Part shown: piece by piece, positions 30,784-41,863 of the stretch
Position numbering within the stretch: the first letter of the stretch is position 1
Layout: each line of letters starts with the position of its first letter
Assembly: GCA_012656075.1 (NCBI GenBank)
Contig: JAAKBF010000001.1
Span: forward strand, 868,001 to 932,000
DNA: 64,000 bases
Direction of reading: 5' to 3'
DNA from: Phytophthora hibernalis
Lineage: Eukaryota; Oomycota; Peronosporomycetes; Peronosporales; Peronosporaceae
Made by a program: the position numbers and the translations under genes
Notes under the pieces: model-generated
Seen by the model: the letters and a program-made list of their open reading frames with translations, nothing else
Databases searched by the model: none
Told to the model about the DNA's origin: nothing

Positions 30784-33301
30784 ATGGACCACCTCTTCAT
30801 TGCCTGGCAGCTCACGGCGCTCCTGTCGGGGCTGTTGTCGAGTGGAGCCATGATCTTCTTTTTTGTCAAGTATCCGAGCTCGAGGGTGCACCCCGGCATG
30901 GTGCTCATGTGCATCTTCTTGAGTGTCAGCATTGCCAGCATCATGCGCGTCGGACTGCATGCGTGGTACATTCTACTGGATCCGGACGATGTGGGTGGCC
31001 CCATGCCGGCCACCCTGAGCAGGATAGCTAACGAAGAGCTCGGGCATGATGCAGGCGCTCTGGAGGCGTATGTACCGATGTTCTTCTGGTGCTACTTCTT
31101 CTTCAGCACGTCGGCTACACTGTGGTTCCTCATGCTGGCACTCGACCTGATCTTCTCGCTGTCGAACCCGTTCCTGCCGTTCAACGCCGACAACGTCAAA
31201 CACCACATCTACGCCTGGCCGCTTTCGATGATCTACTGTCTTGTCTTTCGCTACATTCTCGGGAAATTCCAGACGGATCTCACTGCGAACGTTGTGCTGT
31301 ACTTCGACTTGCCAGCTTACCTCGTGCTGCTCTACTTCGGATTCGCGTTTTTCCAGTCCTGGCGTCGCTCACGAATCCTCGAAACTCTCGCGCACGCGAC
31401 GACGAGGGCGATGGCCAAACGCATTTTACCTTATCTAGGGGTGTTCGCGGTTCACACGACGATAGCCTTTGTTATCTATCTCATACAGCTAGGAACCGAG
31501 TTCGGCAGAATGACACCCAACGCGCTGGACCAACTCTCACTTGTGCTCGAGACGTTGGCTTTGTTTGCTCTCTTCTGCCGAGATGCCGGCGTCTTTAAGG
31601 CGACGCTGAATGGAAGCAACAATGGCGGCGGGACCACAATTTCACAAGTCGAAGCTGGAACAGCGACTCTAACGTCTAGGCCCGGGGCGTTGAAGCGGAA
31701 CGCAACAGGGAACCGAACACGAAAATCGACGTCTCAATCAAACTTCGTATGGATGTGATGCGGTACATGGCGATGGCCATTCGAAGGTCAATCGAGCTGT
31801 TACAAGCTGCAGAAAAAAGGCTTTAACAGGTAGTGCAAGCGCCGAGTTCACAGGGTCAGACACAGAGGCCGCAGTTGATGTCGGCGATTGCTACTCGAAC
31901 ATCAGCTACAATGACTACAATAGCGTGGTGAGCAGCGGTATCGTCGTCATCGGAACGAAGAATGGCACCTTGTTAAACTTTCGCGACTGCGCGCCAAAGA
32001 TTTTCCAGTGTATCCGAGCGCAGTTCAACATTGACCCCGAGTTTTACAGAGAATCGTTTGATCCGTCACAAATTTTGAGCGAGTGTGGTTCGGAGGGCAA
32101 GAGCGGCAACATCTTCTACTTCACAGGTGCGTTGTTTTTCCTCGATCTGCAGATCATTTCTCCTTGTTGTCCTCGCAAAATGCTAACCGTTTTGTGTGAG
32201 AGCAGCAAACCGGCAGTTCATGGTGAAAAGCGTGCCCAAGGAAGAATTCGACACGCTAAGAGCCATCTTGTACGCAGCACCGATTTCTTGACATTAATGT
32301 GCCGTCCAACCTTCGCTAACCCAGTTTTTGCTCACAACAGGCCGCATTACCATGAATACTTGCAGTCCAACCCGAAGTCGATGTTGTGCCGCTACTTTGG
32401 TTGCCACTCTATCACCCTCCCCATCGGAAAACGTCGCATGTACTTCGTAGTGATGCAGAACTTGTTCAATGGTGGGGCTGTTGATCAGCGGTTCGACCTG
32501 AAGGGTAATCGAGACCGACGGCAAGCAGTAAGCGCCGCGGAGATGAAGAGACTTATCCAGCTTGCCAAGAACAGGGAGCCCATCGGCCAGCTCTTGATGG
32601 ACATTGATTTTCTCAAGATCAGCTCGGGTCTCTCCATGTCGTACTCCCACACAGCCCTGCAACAGGACCAATTGTGCAGTGACTTTGTGTTCCTCGCCAG
32701 TCGTGGCATCATCGACTACAGCATCCTGCTCGGGGTTCGGTACAACGACCCCGAGAACGGCACAACGCATGAAAACGGACTCTTATCTCATGATCGGAAG
32801 GAGGTTTACTACGTGGGCATCGTGGACATGTTGCAGCGCTACAACTGGCGCTGGACTGTACAGCGGTGGTTCTTGGGTCTGTTGCTGTGCAAAGACACTC
32901 ACGACGTGAGCGCCGTTCCTCCCAACGAGTACGCGAATCGACTGGCAGAATTCGTACAGGAGAAGCTGTTCGACATCCAGAACAGCGCCAGAGTCCCCAG
33001 CTATCGACATAGCGGACACCTTGCAAGTGACCGTACGGGCCAAAGCGGCTTCAGCTGCGTGTCGTCCTCGCAGGGGCGGAGCTTCTCGTCGACGCCGCGG
33101 TCGTCAATGAGCGTTGGAGTTGAACCCAACAACATTCGCGCCATTGAGATGCAGCACCTGTCTGTGTTTTCGACCAGTTCGTCGGGCATCGAGCCGTCGT
33201 CCTCGTCTTCGTCTCCGTCGGTCGCGTACTCGTCCGTGTGTGAAAGTCCCTTAGCTGCGTCAGCGCCGGAGACGCGCAAGAACACCACGTTCTTCGTTTG
33301 A
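30784..33301 (+). CDS. GPCR fused to phosphatidylinositol-phosphate kinase (GPCR-PIPK)
   Basis: Exons 30784-32126, 32206-32269 and 32341-33301; introns of 79 and 71 bp, both with GCTAACC branch sites. 789 residues after allowing one missing base at CC 31713-31714 and one at AAAAAA 31813-31818. The N-terminal 290 residues have seven hydrophobic segments, from LTALLSGLLSSGAMIFFF to LVLETLALFALF. The rest is a PIP kinase: GNIFYFT glycine loop, QFMVKSVPKEEF (ATP lysine), FDLKGNRDRR, LLMDIDFLK, DYSILLGVRY and YYVGIVDMLQRYNW. VPPNEYANRL is near the end. The enzyme should make PI(4,5)P2 or a related lipid in response to a ligand; the fusion implies receptor-coupled lipid signalling. A Ser-rich tail follows the kinase. 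Strong assignment. Confidence 0.9.
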
Positions 33302-33490
33302 ATAGTCGAGCCTTGATTTATGGAGAGCTCACCTCACACTCCCCAGTAACTTATCCACCGAGTAATGCACAGCAAACTCACGTAGCAAGTTCACTTCAAC
33401 TTGACATGGCTACATAAAATATTATCCAATCACTCTCTAAATGTGCTGAATTTAATGGGGTTCACATAAAATCCAACGCACACTATAATA

Positions 33491-34796
33491 ATGGAGGAGG
33501 AAGGTAAGCGCGCTGCAATCTCTGAGTCTGCTAATTGCGCAGTAAACTGATCTGTTACCTTCGTATGTGCTGCTTCAGGTTCTGGATATGCGTGGGAAGG
33601 CGCGCTGGAGCGCAGTTGGGACGTGATCCAGGAGGACGACTCGGGCAACCTCAAGATCGACCAGGCGGTCACAAAGCAGCAGCGGCAGCGGTGCGCACTA
33701 AACTGGTCTCGTACCGTTAGCGTTGTGCACTAATCCGGTCTTTTACGTTATATCCTCTAGACGACTAGAAATCGCGCGGAATGTGCGCAAGGGACTGATC
33801 CGCTATACATACGTGGTGATGGACCTGTCCCGTGGTATGGCCTCGAAGGACTGGAAGCCGCACCGCTTGGGTTGCGTCTCCACTGTACTGCAGCAGTTCG
33901 TGAAGGACTATTTCGACCAGAACCCCATCTCCCAGCTGGGAGTGATCGGCATCAAGGGCATGACAGCCGAGAAGCTCAGTGAGCTGTCAGGCAACCCCAA
34001 AACGCACATGGAGCGCATCGCCGCAGCACTGGCGGTAGACAAGGAGCCGTCGCTCCAGAACGCACTGGAGATCGCCAAGAGCTCTTTGAAGACGGTGCCC
34101 GCCTATGGCAGTCGAGAGGTCGTCGTGGTCTATGGCAACCTCGTGACGGCCGACCCGGGCGACATCTTCCAGACGCTGGCGTCGCTCAAACGCGAGAACG
34201 TCCGCGTGTCTTTCATTGGCATTGGCGCCGAGATGCACTTGCTACGCCGCATTGCGGACGGCACGGACGGGACCTACCACGTCGCAGTAGACGCCGACCA
34301 CATGAAGAGGCTCATGACGGCCTTCACGTTCCCGTCGCCTACTGTCGCGACGGCTGCGTCACGCTTCGCAACGCTCGTGGAGATGGGGTTCCCGCAGCGG
34401 CGCAGTGGAGCGCTGTCGCTCTGCACGTGCCACCAAGCGTTCACAACAGTGGGGTATGTCTGTCCTCGCTGCAAGTCCAAGAGCTGCGACCTGCCGACGA
34501 CCTGCCAAGTGTGCAACCTGCCGCTGGTCTCGTCGCCGCATCTCGCGCGGTCCTACCACCACTTGTTCCCAGTGGCCAAGTTTACGCAGCACTTGCTGCG
34601 ATCTGGAGCGATCGGCGAGAAAGGAGCCAAGGTATCGCCGGAACTGGTCAAGAAGAAGTGCTTTGGGTGTCTGCTGCCTTTGGGACTGGATGGCGATGGC
34701 GCCGCGTACGAGTGCACCACTTGCCAGAGCGTGTTTTGCAGTGAGTGTGATATGTACGTCCACGACTCGCTGCACAATTGTCCTGGGTGCAGCTAA
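33491..34796 (+). CDS. SSL1: TFIIH core subunit SSL1/p44
   Basis: Exons 33491-33503 (13 bp), 33579-33690 and 33761-34796; introns of 75 and 70 bp; 386 residues, no frame damage. The order matches Ssl1/GTF2H2: GYAWEGALERSWDVIQED, a vWA domain (RYTYVVMDLSRGMASKDW, QLGVIGIKG, GTYHVAVDADHM), then ATLVEMGFPQ. The C-terminus carries zinc sites (CTCHQ, CPRCKSKSC, CQVCNLPL) and a C4C4 RING-like domain (CFGCLLPL, CTTCQSVFCSECDMY, CPGC). This subunit activates the XPB/XPD part of TFIIH in transcription initiation and nucleotide-excision repair in the nucleus. The tiny first exon encodes only MEEE plus one base. Confidence 0.93.
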
Positions 34797-35061
34797 AGGG
34801 TCCAAAAGCAATTCTACACGTAGTGATCAAACGCAGGAATAAAGGCAACTTTTGAGTGTAGCAATATCTGTTGACGAATTGTAGACGACGATGTTGTCTT
34901 GACAGTGGTGATGTAATCAGCATAATTATTAGGTCAAGCTCTCAGCATACAGAACGCTATATGCGGAATTACGCGCGAGTCCCACGCAACACCGGTAGAT
35001 TTCGTCAGCGCCAGGTCGACGATCGCCATGAAGAACTACGGCGCTTCATGCTTTGCACGAC

Positions 35062-35079
35062 CTCATTCCTGTATTCGCC
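35062..35079 (+). promoter_or_regulatory. Inr element of the patatin-like gene
   Basis: CTCATTCCTGTATTCGCC, 42 bp before the ATG at 35121, fits the oomycete initiator. Confidence 0.5.
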
Positions 35080-35120
35080 AGCCAGCAACTCTATTACTTG
35101 AGTAAAGTCTTCAATAAACC

Positions 35121-36131
35121 ATGATGCAGAGCGCCGACCAAGAGCTCAATCTCCGAAGCTCGGACTTGTCGGCAGTCGAATCGGACTGCTACAGCGACGA
35201 GGAATTGGACGTCGAGACCCCCACAGAGCAGCAGCCGACGCCAGTTGAGATCGCATTTTCGGCGTCCGCAGGCATGTTCGTGTATCAGATGGGCGTGGCT
35301 GCGTACCTGCAGGACACCTTCGACCTGTCCAATTGCCGCTTCTCCGGTTGCTCTGGGGCTCTTGGGCTGCTGCGCTGCTGGCATCGGAGACTTCAGTGCC
35401 AGAGGCCTGGCGCGTCATCAAGGAGACGCAAGCCAAAGTCATCACGTCGCCGAAATGGTATTCAGGCTACGGCCGCTACGCCCCCATCGTGAAGCAGACG
35501 CTGCACGAACTCTGGCGCCACGACGAGGACATCCACCAGCGCGTACAGCAGCGTCATCTGACCATCGCAGTGACCAGGTTCCCGTCCATGAAGGCGGAGA
35601 AACACACGTCCTGGGAAAGTCTGGACGACCTCACGGGTTCCATCATGGCCTCGTCGCTCGTGCCGTTCGCGCTCTCGGGCAAGCCGTGCATCTCGCACCG
35701 CGGCCAATGGTACATCGACGGCGCCTTCACCAACTTTAAGGGTCGACTGCGACGAATACTCGACGTGGGCCGACCTGTCCTTCCACACGGCGCAGACTGT
35801 GCTGGACTTGGCGCGCTCGACTTCCACTGCGCTCGCTGGGTACGTCATCCCTGGGGCGTGGGGGAAGAACGTCGCCAACAAATTGTTTAAGTCGATGCCG
35901 ATGCTCACGAGTCCGCACGACGCCATCGCCCCGTCTTCAGCTTCGAACGCGAGCAACCAAGTGAAGCGGCTCATCATTAAGCCGTGGAATTGGCGCTCGC
36001 AGACGATGGCATCTTTCCATTTATCGGTAGATCTGAACACGCACGAAGAGCGCTTTGCCATGGGGTACGAAGACGCCAAACTCCACTGCGGAGAGCTGGC
36101 GGCTATGTTGCCACTCAAGAACGTGTCGTAG
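35121..36131 (+). CDS. Patatin-like phospholipase
   Basis: About 336 residues. The patatin start AFSASAGMFVYQMGVAAYL is followed by CRFSGCSGG, the nucleophile elbow with the active serine (G-x-S-x-G form GCSGG). SLVPFALSGKP and YIDGAFTNF, the catalytic Asp (D-G), come later. A hydrolytic Ser/Asp dyad attacking membrane glycerolipids is expected. The frame changes at GGGG 35355-35358 (one base missing, right in the nucleophile motif) and at GGG 35740-35742 (one extra); both are homopolymers, so likely sequence errors. The C-terminal part (KRLIIKPWNWRSQTM) is unassigned. If the shifts were real the enzyme would be dead. Confidence 0.8.
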
Positions 36132-36171
36132 GCACCACTGCACGTAAAATGTATCTAGGTATTATAAAGTA

Positions 36172-36335
36172 CAGTGCTACCCCTCGTTATTCGCACCTCG
36201 ATAATCCAATACCCCGTCAAATCAGCTTAGAAATTATTGGAATTTTAAACTAAGTCGCTGCTTTTGTTTTGTTTTTATCTAATCCCTCTAAAATCACTTT
36301 GCCGAACCCACTGCGCATAACGAGGGGTAGCACTG
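36172..36335. mobile_element. Pogo/Tigger-like MITE
   Basis: 164-bp element with terminal inverted repeats: CAGTGCTACCCCTCGTTAT at the left end and its exact reverse complement at 36317-36335. Both ends are flanked by TA (36170-36171, 36336-36337), the target duplication of Tc1/mariner/pogo elements. The CAG...CCTCGTTAT ends resemble Tigger/pogo termini. The interior is AT-rich and non-coding, so it is non-autonomous. It lies 40 bp after the patatin stop. Confidence 0.85.
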
Positions 36336-36337
36336 TA

Positions 36338-37087
36338 CATGTATTTGCTTTTTAACTCCGTTCACCACGCCCACAACTCGCAACTCGTTGTCCTGGCAAT
36401 GTATGCTACTGCTAGGTGGGAGTCCAGAGCTGCATTGTTAATGTGACCTTGAGTTCGGAACTCTTGATGATCAACTTGACCTGCATGCTCTCCATGATGA
36501 TAGTGCATGGAGTTGATGTTCCGCCCAGCAACGTTAAAGCTCACCACGCCATGGTTGCGTCGACCAGGTCATCTACATGTACAACGTTTCTTTTCATCAA
36601 GTGATGGCCAAACTGAGTCAGACTCGGACTCAGGGTAGCGTAGTTATTGTGAGTTTTCGCGTATCCAAAACACTTCATCATGATGATGCCCCCATTCTAG
36701 CATTTTTCATCTGGTTTTTGACACGGACAACAATCGCTTGTCGTTTGTATTTCGCCTTTAACTGTACACGGCAATGACAATATCCAGACATGAAAGATGC
36801 ACCAATACTCTATCTGTAAAGTAGGCTGAGAACATGCCGTAGAGAGAAAGTGTTGATTGCCTCCATGCAACCGAGGATGGCCAATTGTTGCACTTGCTAC
36901 ACAGCACCACTCCCTCTTTCTCTGCCCGCAAGGTCTTGCTGGACGGAAGATCCCGGCGCTGATTCGGGAGCCGTTCGTGCTGTGATGTGGTATATGATCC
37001 GCCCATCGACTTTGTCGTGACGAGCGCTTCAGTTTTCGACTTGCTTCGCGCTGCACAGGTCAAAGCACTAAAGTGTATCTTTTCGTC
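36338..37087. other. 750-bp intergenic region
   Basis: Between the MITE and the first SMP-30 gene; no supported gene or clear promoter. Confidence 0.45.
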
Positions 37088-38208
37088 ATGGTGTTCAATT
37101 GGAGTTGCACCTCGTCAACGAACGCGGTGGAGAGCACCCCGAACTCTTCAAGAAGCGGGTACCCAATGTGTTCAAGTTGGTATTTCCTCGCAGGCTTCTG
37201 TGGCACTGGGCTACGCGTCGTCTCCACGTGGTCCCAAGGAACACAATGGGCACCGAAGAGCGCGCGGCTTCGCTGCTGGTCAGTGGTCTCATGCACGGGA
37301 GCAGCCCGCGCTTCCGACGCCAAGAACAGACTTTGTACTTCGTCGACATGTTTGGCAAGAAGGTGCTGCGGTACTCCCTAGCCACGGAAAACGTTGGGGT
37401 CGTGTACGAAGACATTGAAGACTTCGTGTCGGCTATCGGGTGGCTGCCGGACGGTCGCATGCTCATCGTACGCATGAAGCACCGACAGGTTTTGGTCTTG
37501 GATCAAACTTCCAGTCGTGTTGAGCTGTACGCCGACGTGTCGAGCGTGACGCAGTTTCGAGCGAACGACCTGGTCGTTGCAGCCTCCGGTCGAGTGTATC
37601 TGAGCAATGCCGGCTTTGACGTCGCCAATATCAAGAGCTGCTGCTCGACGACGCTCGTGAGCATCGACCCCGTGGACCGACAGGTTCGTGTGGAGGCTAC
37701 CGACCTGCTACTTCCGAACGGAATGGTGATCACTCCGGATGGCAAGTCACTGATCGTGGCCGAAGCACTGGCCGGTCGACTGTCTGCTTTCGACATTGGT
37801 GAACAAGGCAAGCTGGCGAATCGTCGAGTCTGGGCGAATGTGGGCTCGCTACTTGGTGGGATCAGTCTGGATGCCGAGGGTTACATCTGGGCTAGTGTAC
37901 CGCAAATGGGCGCCTATGAATCTGCCGGCGGTGCCCTCGTTCGCGTGAGAGAAGGCGGCCAGATCACGGACCTGCTTGGATTCCGACGAAATGGCATATC
38001 GCGTCGAGTACACGCGTGTACGCTTGGACTGGACGAAACCGGAACTGAGTCGTGCCTCTACTTTGTCGAGTCCAATGCGAGCAAAGAGACTACCGTCTTG
38101 ATGCAGGGCCATCGATCTGCCCAAAAGAACAGCACTCTGAAGCGAACTCGAGTTGCGGTTGGGCCCGCACTCATGCCGTCGAACGCTAACTACTGCGGAG
38201 GTTACTGA
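37088..38208 (+). CDS. SMP-30/gluconolactonase-like protein A
   Basis: About 373 residues of a six-bladed SMP-30/gluconolactonase/LRE-like propeller, close in sequence to the intact copy at 49143. Shared landmarks: TLYFVDMFGKKVLRYSLAT, GWLPDGRMLIV, VTQFRANDLVV, PNGMVITPDG, SLDAEGYIWAS and a NYCGGY end. The ATG at 37088 connects to the main frame only if one base is missing at AA 37097-37098. The family hydrolyses sugar lactones using a divalent metal held by Glu, Asn and Asp. Here the Glu (GEG in copy C) is replaced (GSSPRF) and the Asp (DGICLD) has become GGISLD, so this paralogue may be inactive. It converges with the first START gene. Confidence 0.8.
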
Positions 38209-38355
38209 AGAAAAGGTAGTTCGCTGAAAGGCATTGAAGTACTATATAATTTACGGCAAGTTACAACTTGTACTGTACATGTTTTCTCCTGTCCTTGAAG
38301 GACTCCTTCATCTTCCGATGGATGAGGACAACTGGATATCTAAATAGCCTTGCAC

Positions 38356-39768
38356 TCAAAACAAAGAGTACAGCACTTGTGTTGCTCGATCAAAGAGAGT
38401 TGTTTTGTGCGTCGGACTCCGACTCGAAGAGATCTCCACGTCGTTCTCCGTTGCCCTTGAGATGTCGAACTCTTCGAAGCACGTACTCTCCTCCAGTGAC
38501 GACTCCGTTTGGCGAGGAACGTAAATGTACATTGACGCCGGGTCTTCTCGCGCACGTTCTTCCAGCGCTACCCTTCGGGCGTTCATTTGTGTTGCCGTGT
38601 GCACACACCGCGTGCACAGGTCAAGCGCCTTCCGCTTGATAACGAACGTGTCCTTTTCAGGTTCGACGAAGCTGAGCTTTTGTCGGATGTGGCATCGGTG
38701 GCAGACCCGCTTGGTGCAAATGTGGCATTCGAAAAAGCTCTTCTGGCCAAAGGGATTGCGAAGCTCTCGTGCGCACATACTACAGCAGGAGTCGTTGCTA
38801 TCAGCACCACAATTGACCGAGTTGGCTTCTGCCGTGGCCAACAGCCAATTGAGTTTGCGTTTACGAGCACACCGGGCAGCCTTGCTCACGGTACTGGCCG
38901 CCTCAATTGTAGCGAGCGAGGCCATACTAACGGGCACGTCTCCAGCCAAGTCCACCATCGCCTTGGCGAATACTTCGACTGTCCCCTTGGCCTTTTGGCG
39001 GAACAACTGGTAAATTGTCACCTTGCCGCGAGTCAACTTGCGTCCTGGAAGCTCAGGTACCCCACGAACATCCAGCGAGTGCAGGATTTGATACCCGATG
39101 CGTTGCCCATTTGAACGGCTCTTGGTCACACCCGTAGCTTCGAGGTAGACGAAGTCGCGCGACCTGAACACAGGTTTTGCCTTAGCCAGCGCACTATTGA
39201 CTTCCCACTTGAGCTGTAGACCGTAGAACGGATCGCTAGGTGTTGACGTTTCCAGGGATGCGAGCGTGGCAAAATCCTGAATGTTGTTGCCTGAGTATGA
39301 AGACTTGATGCGGGTCACCTCGTCGCTCTGGCTTACGAGGCCGTACATGAGGTCGTCGAGATCGCACTCCACGGTACCCATCCATATCATCTTCGACAGC
39401 TCCTTTGGCCCCTTCACCTGAGTCTCTCGGGCGAATGCGGTGGCCGATGATCGAAACGTCCCTGGGCCTACGCTTCTGGAAAGGATGTCACCAACGCGAG
39501 ATGACTCGATGATATCCCCAAGAGATTTCGCTTTTCGTTTCTGGCGCTTGATCTCCTCGACCGCAAGTTGATCCTGGTACACAATGACGTTTTCCTTTCG
39601 CTTGATGGGTTTCCAGCGAGTTGCGCTGGGTAGGCAGCTTTTGTTCGCTAGAACATGCTCATAGTCCATTAGCGTTTCGTCGATGCAGAGCTGCGCCAAT
39701 TTGTGCATCGACCGACGATCACGCTCTGAAAGCGAGAGAGGGGTTTCGAATGGGCAGCTCGGCTCCAT
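38356..39768 (-). CDS. START/FYVE-like protein 1
   Basis: 470 residues, no frame damage. An N-terminal START-like lipid-binding domain covers about residues 55-290: WKPIKRKENVIVYQDQ, WMGTVECDLDDLMYGLVSQS, LQLKWEVN, RDFVYLEATG, GYQILHSLDV and LTRGKVTIYQLFRQKAKG. A variant FYVE zinc finger follows: CSMC, then CHICTKRVCHRC and CTRC. The Cys spacing is that of FYVE, but the basic R-(R/K)-H-H-C-R signature that binds PI3P is missing. START domains carry a lipid in a hydrophobic pocket; ligand unknown. First of five paralogues. The ATG at 39768 was chosen because START copies begin with the same EPSCPFETP-like lead and an Inr-like TCATTATATTTCT lies upstream. Confidence 0.8.
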   Translation of the reverse strand: MEPSCPFETPLSLSERDRRSMHKLAQLCIDETLMDYEHVLANKSCLPSATRWKPIKRKENVIVYQDQLAVEEIKRQKRKAKSLGDIIESSRVGDILSRSVGPGTFRSSATAFARETQVKGPKELSKMIWMGTVECDLDDLMYGLVSQSDEVTRIKSSYSGNNIQDFATLASLETSTPSDPFYGLQLKWEVNSALAKAKPVFRSRDFVYLEATGVTKSRSNGQRIGYQILHSLDVRGVPELPGRKLTRGKVTIYQLFRQKAKGTVEVFAKAMVDLAGDVPVSMASLATIEAASTVSKAARCARKRKLNWLLATAEANSVNCGADSNDSCCSMCARELRNPFGQKSFFECHICTKRVCHRCHIRQKLSFVEPEKDTFVIKRKALDLCTRCVHTATQMNARRVALEERAREDPASMYIYVPRQTESSLEESTCFEEFDISRATENDVEISSSRSPTHKTTLFDRATQVLYSLF

Positions 39769-40474
39769 GTTGTTGAATAATGTCTGTCCACTTGTTGTGT
39801 GCGGAGAAATATAATGAATGGACTTGCACAAGCTCGATGACAAATAACATCACAAGTTTGTCGACGGCTGGTAACTCAAACAGCTCGTGCATCTCAACTT
39901 GATGTAGCGCTGTAATAACGACGTGAGCCATCCGAAGACCACGAAACCATAGTACTGCTGTCTCCATTTCGTGGCGCGCTGCCTATTATAATTGCCTCCA
40001 CCTTCGCCGTCTGTCTTCCACCGAGAATGTCTCCGAGCGGTAGAGGAACCGTGACTTGGACTGCAGCTTCACGTTATCCATAGAGACAATAGCGGCCGAC
40101 TTTTTGCGCGACAAAATCTTCTCTCTATTCAGATGCCTGTATTCGTCAGATGGACAAGCTCGAAGAAGGCTGTTTCCGAGATATGTGGCGGCTTTCATCC
40201 GTTCTGGTGCTACTGCAGCGTGTCGACTGGGTAAGCTTGAGAGGTGGCAACGATCGCCACTGATATGAGGTGAACATCAGGAAGTCTGGCAGTGCCAGCT
40301 GCATGGCTTTCGGTGGCGAACAACGATCGCAAACGCGGTAAGCAGAGGTATTTGATAGATGCATTGTGAAGTTACACTACGCACATTTCGCGACGAAGTG
40401 TGAGGGCATACTTATCGATTTTGCCAACACTTTGACCTGCTCGCGAATTGGTTTTGAATGTGGAGGACCAAATG
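39769..40474. other. 700-bp intergenic region
   Basis: Spacer between START genes 1 and 2. It holds the Inr-like element of gene 1 near 39805; otherwise nothing recognised. Confidence 0.45.
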
Positions 40475-41863
40475 TTAGCCAGAAGTCACCGAGGAGATGG
40501 AGGACACGCTTCGGTTGACCGCCGATTCATAGAAGATGGATGTCGGGTTCTCGAGCGCCAATTCACCTTGGGCAACTGTAATAGCGCTCAAGTGTGCAGA
40601 AGTGTGAACGCATCGTGTGCAGACGTCGATGTTCTTCTTCATGACACCACGCGTGCGTCGATTGAGAAAACTCATACGCTTTGGGATTCGGCAGCGAGCA
40701 CAAATGCGACCCGAGCAAATACGACAGGCCTTGTTCATGAACGGCAGCAGACTCTTGCTTAGGTCCTTCGTACACACACTGCAGAGGTCGAGTGACGGTT
40801 TACCACTCTCGCACGGCTCCATCGTGTGCAGCAACCACATGACCTTGTGACGCTCTGCACAAAATGCCGCTAGGGTGAGTGTCGACATCGCCTCGGCCGA
40901 AAACAGACTCACGCTGGTAGACGGCATCTCGCCCTGCAGATCGATAAGCGCGCGGACATAAACTTCCACGACGCCCTTGCTCTTCTGTCGGAAAATGTGG
41001 TACAGCTCCATTTTGCCCCGCACCAACTTGTACTGGGGCAGTTCAGGAACGCCAGGAAGTTCAAGGGAGTGGCAAATGTGATAGCCCATTCGCTCACCGG
41101 TTGTAGGGGACAGAGTGATGCCTGTGCTCTCCATATACACAAAATCGCGTGGGCGCATAATGGGCTTCGCGACGAGTGGACCCATGTCGTTGACAGTCCA
41201 CTTGACTTGGAGGCCGTCGAATGGTTTCTCGACCGAGCGTTCAGTGATCGATGCAAGTAAGAAGTAGTCCAAACCATTGTCCTCGACGTAGGATGACTTA
41301 ACCTTCCACATGTCAGCGTTCTGGTTGATGGCGCCAAGCATGAGATCGTCGAGGTCGCAGTTGATGGTGCCGTGCCACAGCACTCTCTGTGGCGGAGTCT
41401 TACCCGGCGTTCCTGATGTCGGTGCTGGGGGTGGTGCGAGAGGATCTTCGGCCATTTCGAACGCCGGCTTGGAGGTGCTACTAGAAGCTTGGAGAGTTAC
41501 AGCAAGAGCACACCGATCCTGGTATGCTGCGAGGTTTTCCTTGCGCTTGATCAATTTCCAGCGTTCCGTGTCCAGGACGCCGTGACCATGTACGAGCATC
41601 CGCTCGTACTCAGCCACGGTTTCGGTCAGGATGGCATCGGAGATCGACTTGATGGTGTCCTTCTCGCTCTCAATGAGCTCCAAAGACTGAAACGGGCACG
41701 CTGACAGGGGAACTTCATTTGTACTTGAGGGGTGGAGGTCAAGAAGCAAAACGCGAAGTGTTTGAATCCAGGAGCTCGGCTGTCGGTTGCTATTCCGATT
41801 GCAGTCATCAAAACATCCAAAGCATTCCTCCAGCCTTTGAGCCTTTGGGGGCTGACGCTTCAT
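40475..41863 (-). CDS. START/FYVE-like protein 2
   Basis: 462 residues, intact. The START-like domain reads WKLIKRKENLAAYQDR, WHGTINCDLDDLMLGAINQ, DYFLLASITERS, LQVKWTVND, RDFVYMESTGITLS, GYHICHSLELPGVPELP and LYHIFRQKSKGVVEV. The FYVE-variant finger is CSVCTKDL, CRICSGRICARC and CTRC. Compared with protein 1 there is a Pro/Ser-rich insert (DPLAPPPAPTSGT) between the first strand and the main domain. The N-terminal 40 residues before the family's CPFQSLEL lead are unmatched, so the true start could be later, but no other ATG lies between. Role as for protein 1: probable lipid carrier or sensor. Confidence 0.8.
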   Translation of the reverse strand: MKRQPPKAQRLEECFGCFDDCNRNSNRQPSSWIQTLRVLLLDLHPSSTNEVPLSACPFQSLELIESEKDTIKSISDAILTETVAEYERMLVHGHGVLDTERWKLIKRKENLAAYQDRCALAVTLQASSSTSKPAFEMAEDPLAPPPAPTSGTPGKTPPQRVLWHGTINCDLDDLMLGAINQNADMWKVKSSYVEDNGLDYFLLASITERSVEKPFDGLQVKWTVNDMGPLVAKPIMRPRDFVYMESTGITLSPTTGERMGYHICHSLELPGVPELPQYKLVRGKMELYHIFRQKSKGVVEVYVRALIDLQGEMPSTSVSLFSAEAMSTLTLAAFCAERHKVMWLLHTMEPCESGKPSLDLCSVCTKDLSKSLLPFMNKACRICSGRICARCRIPKRMSFLNRRTRGVMKKNIDVCTRCVHTSAHLSAITVAQGELALENPTSIFYESAVNRSVSSISSVTSG

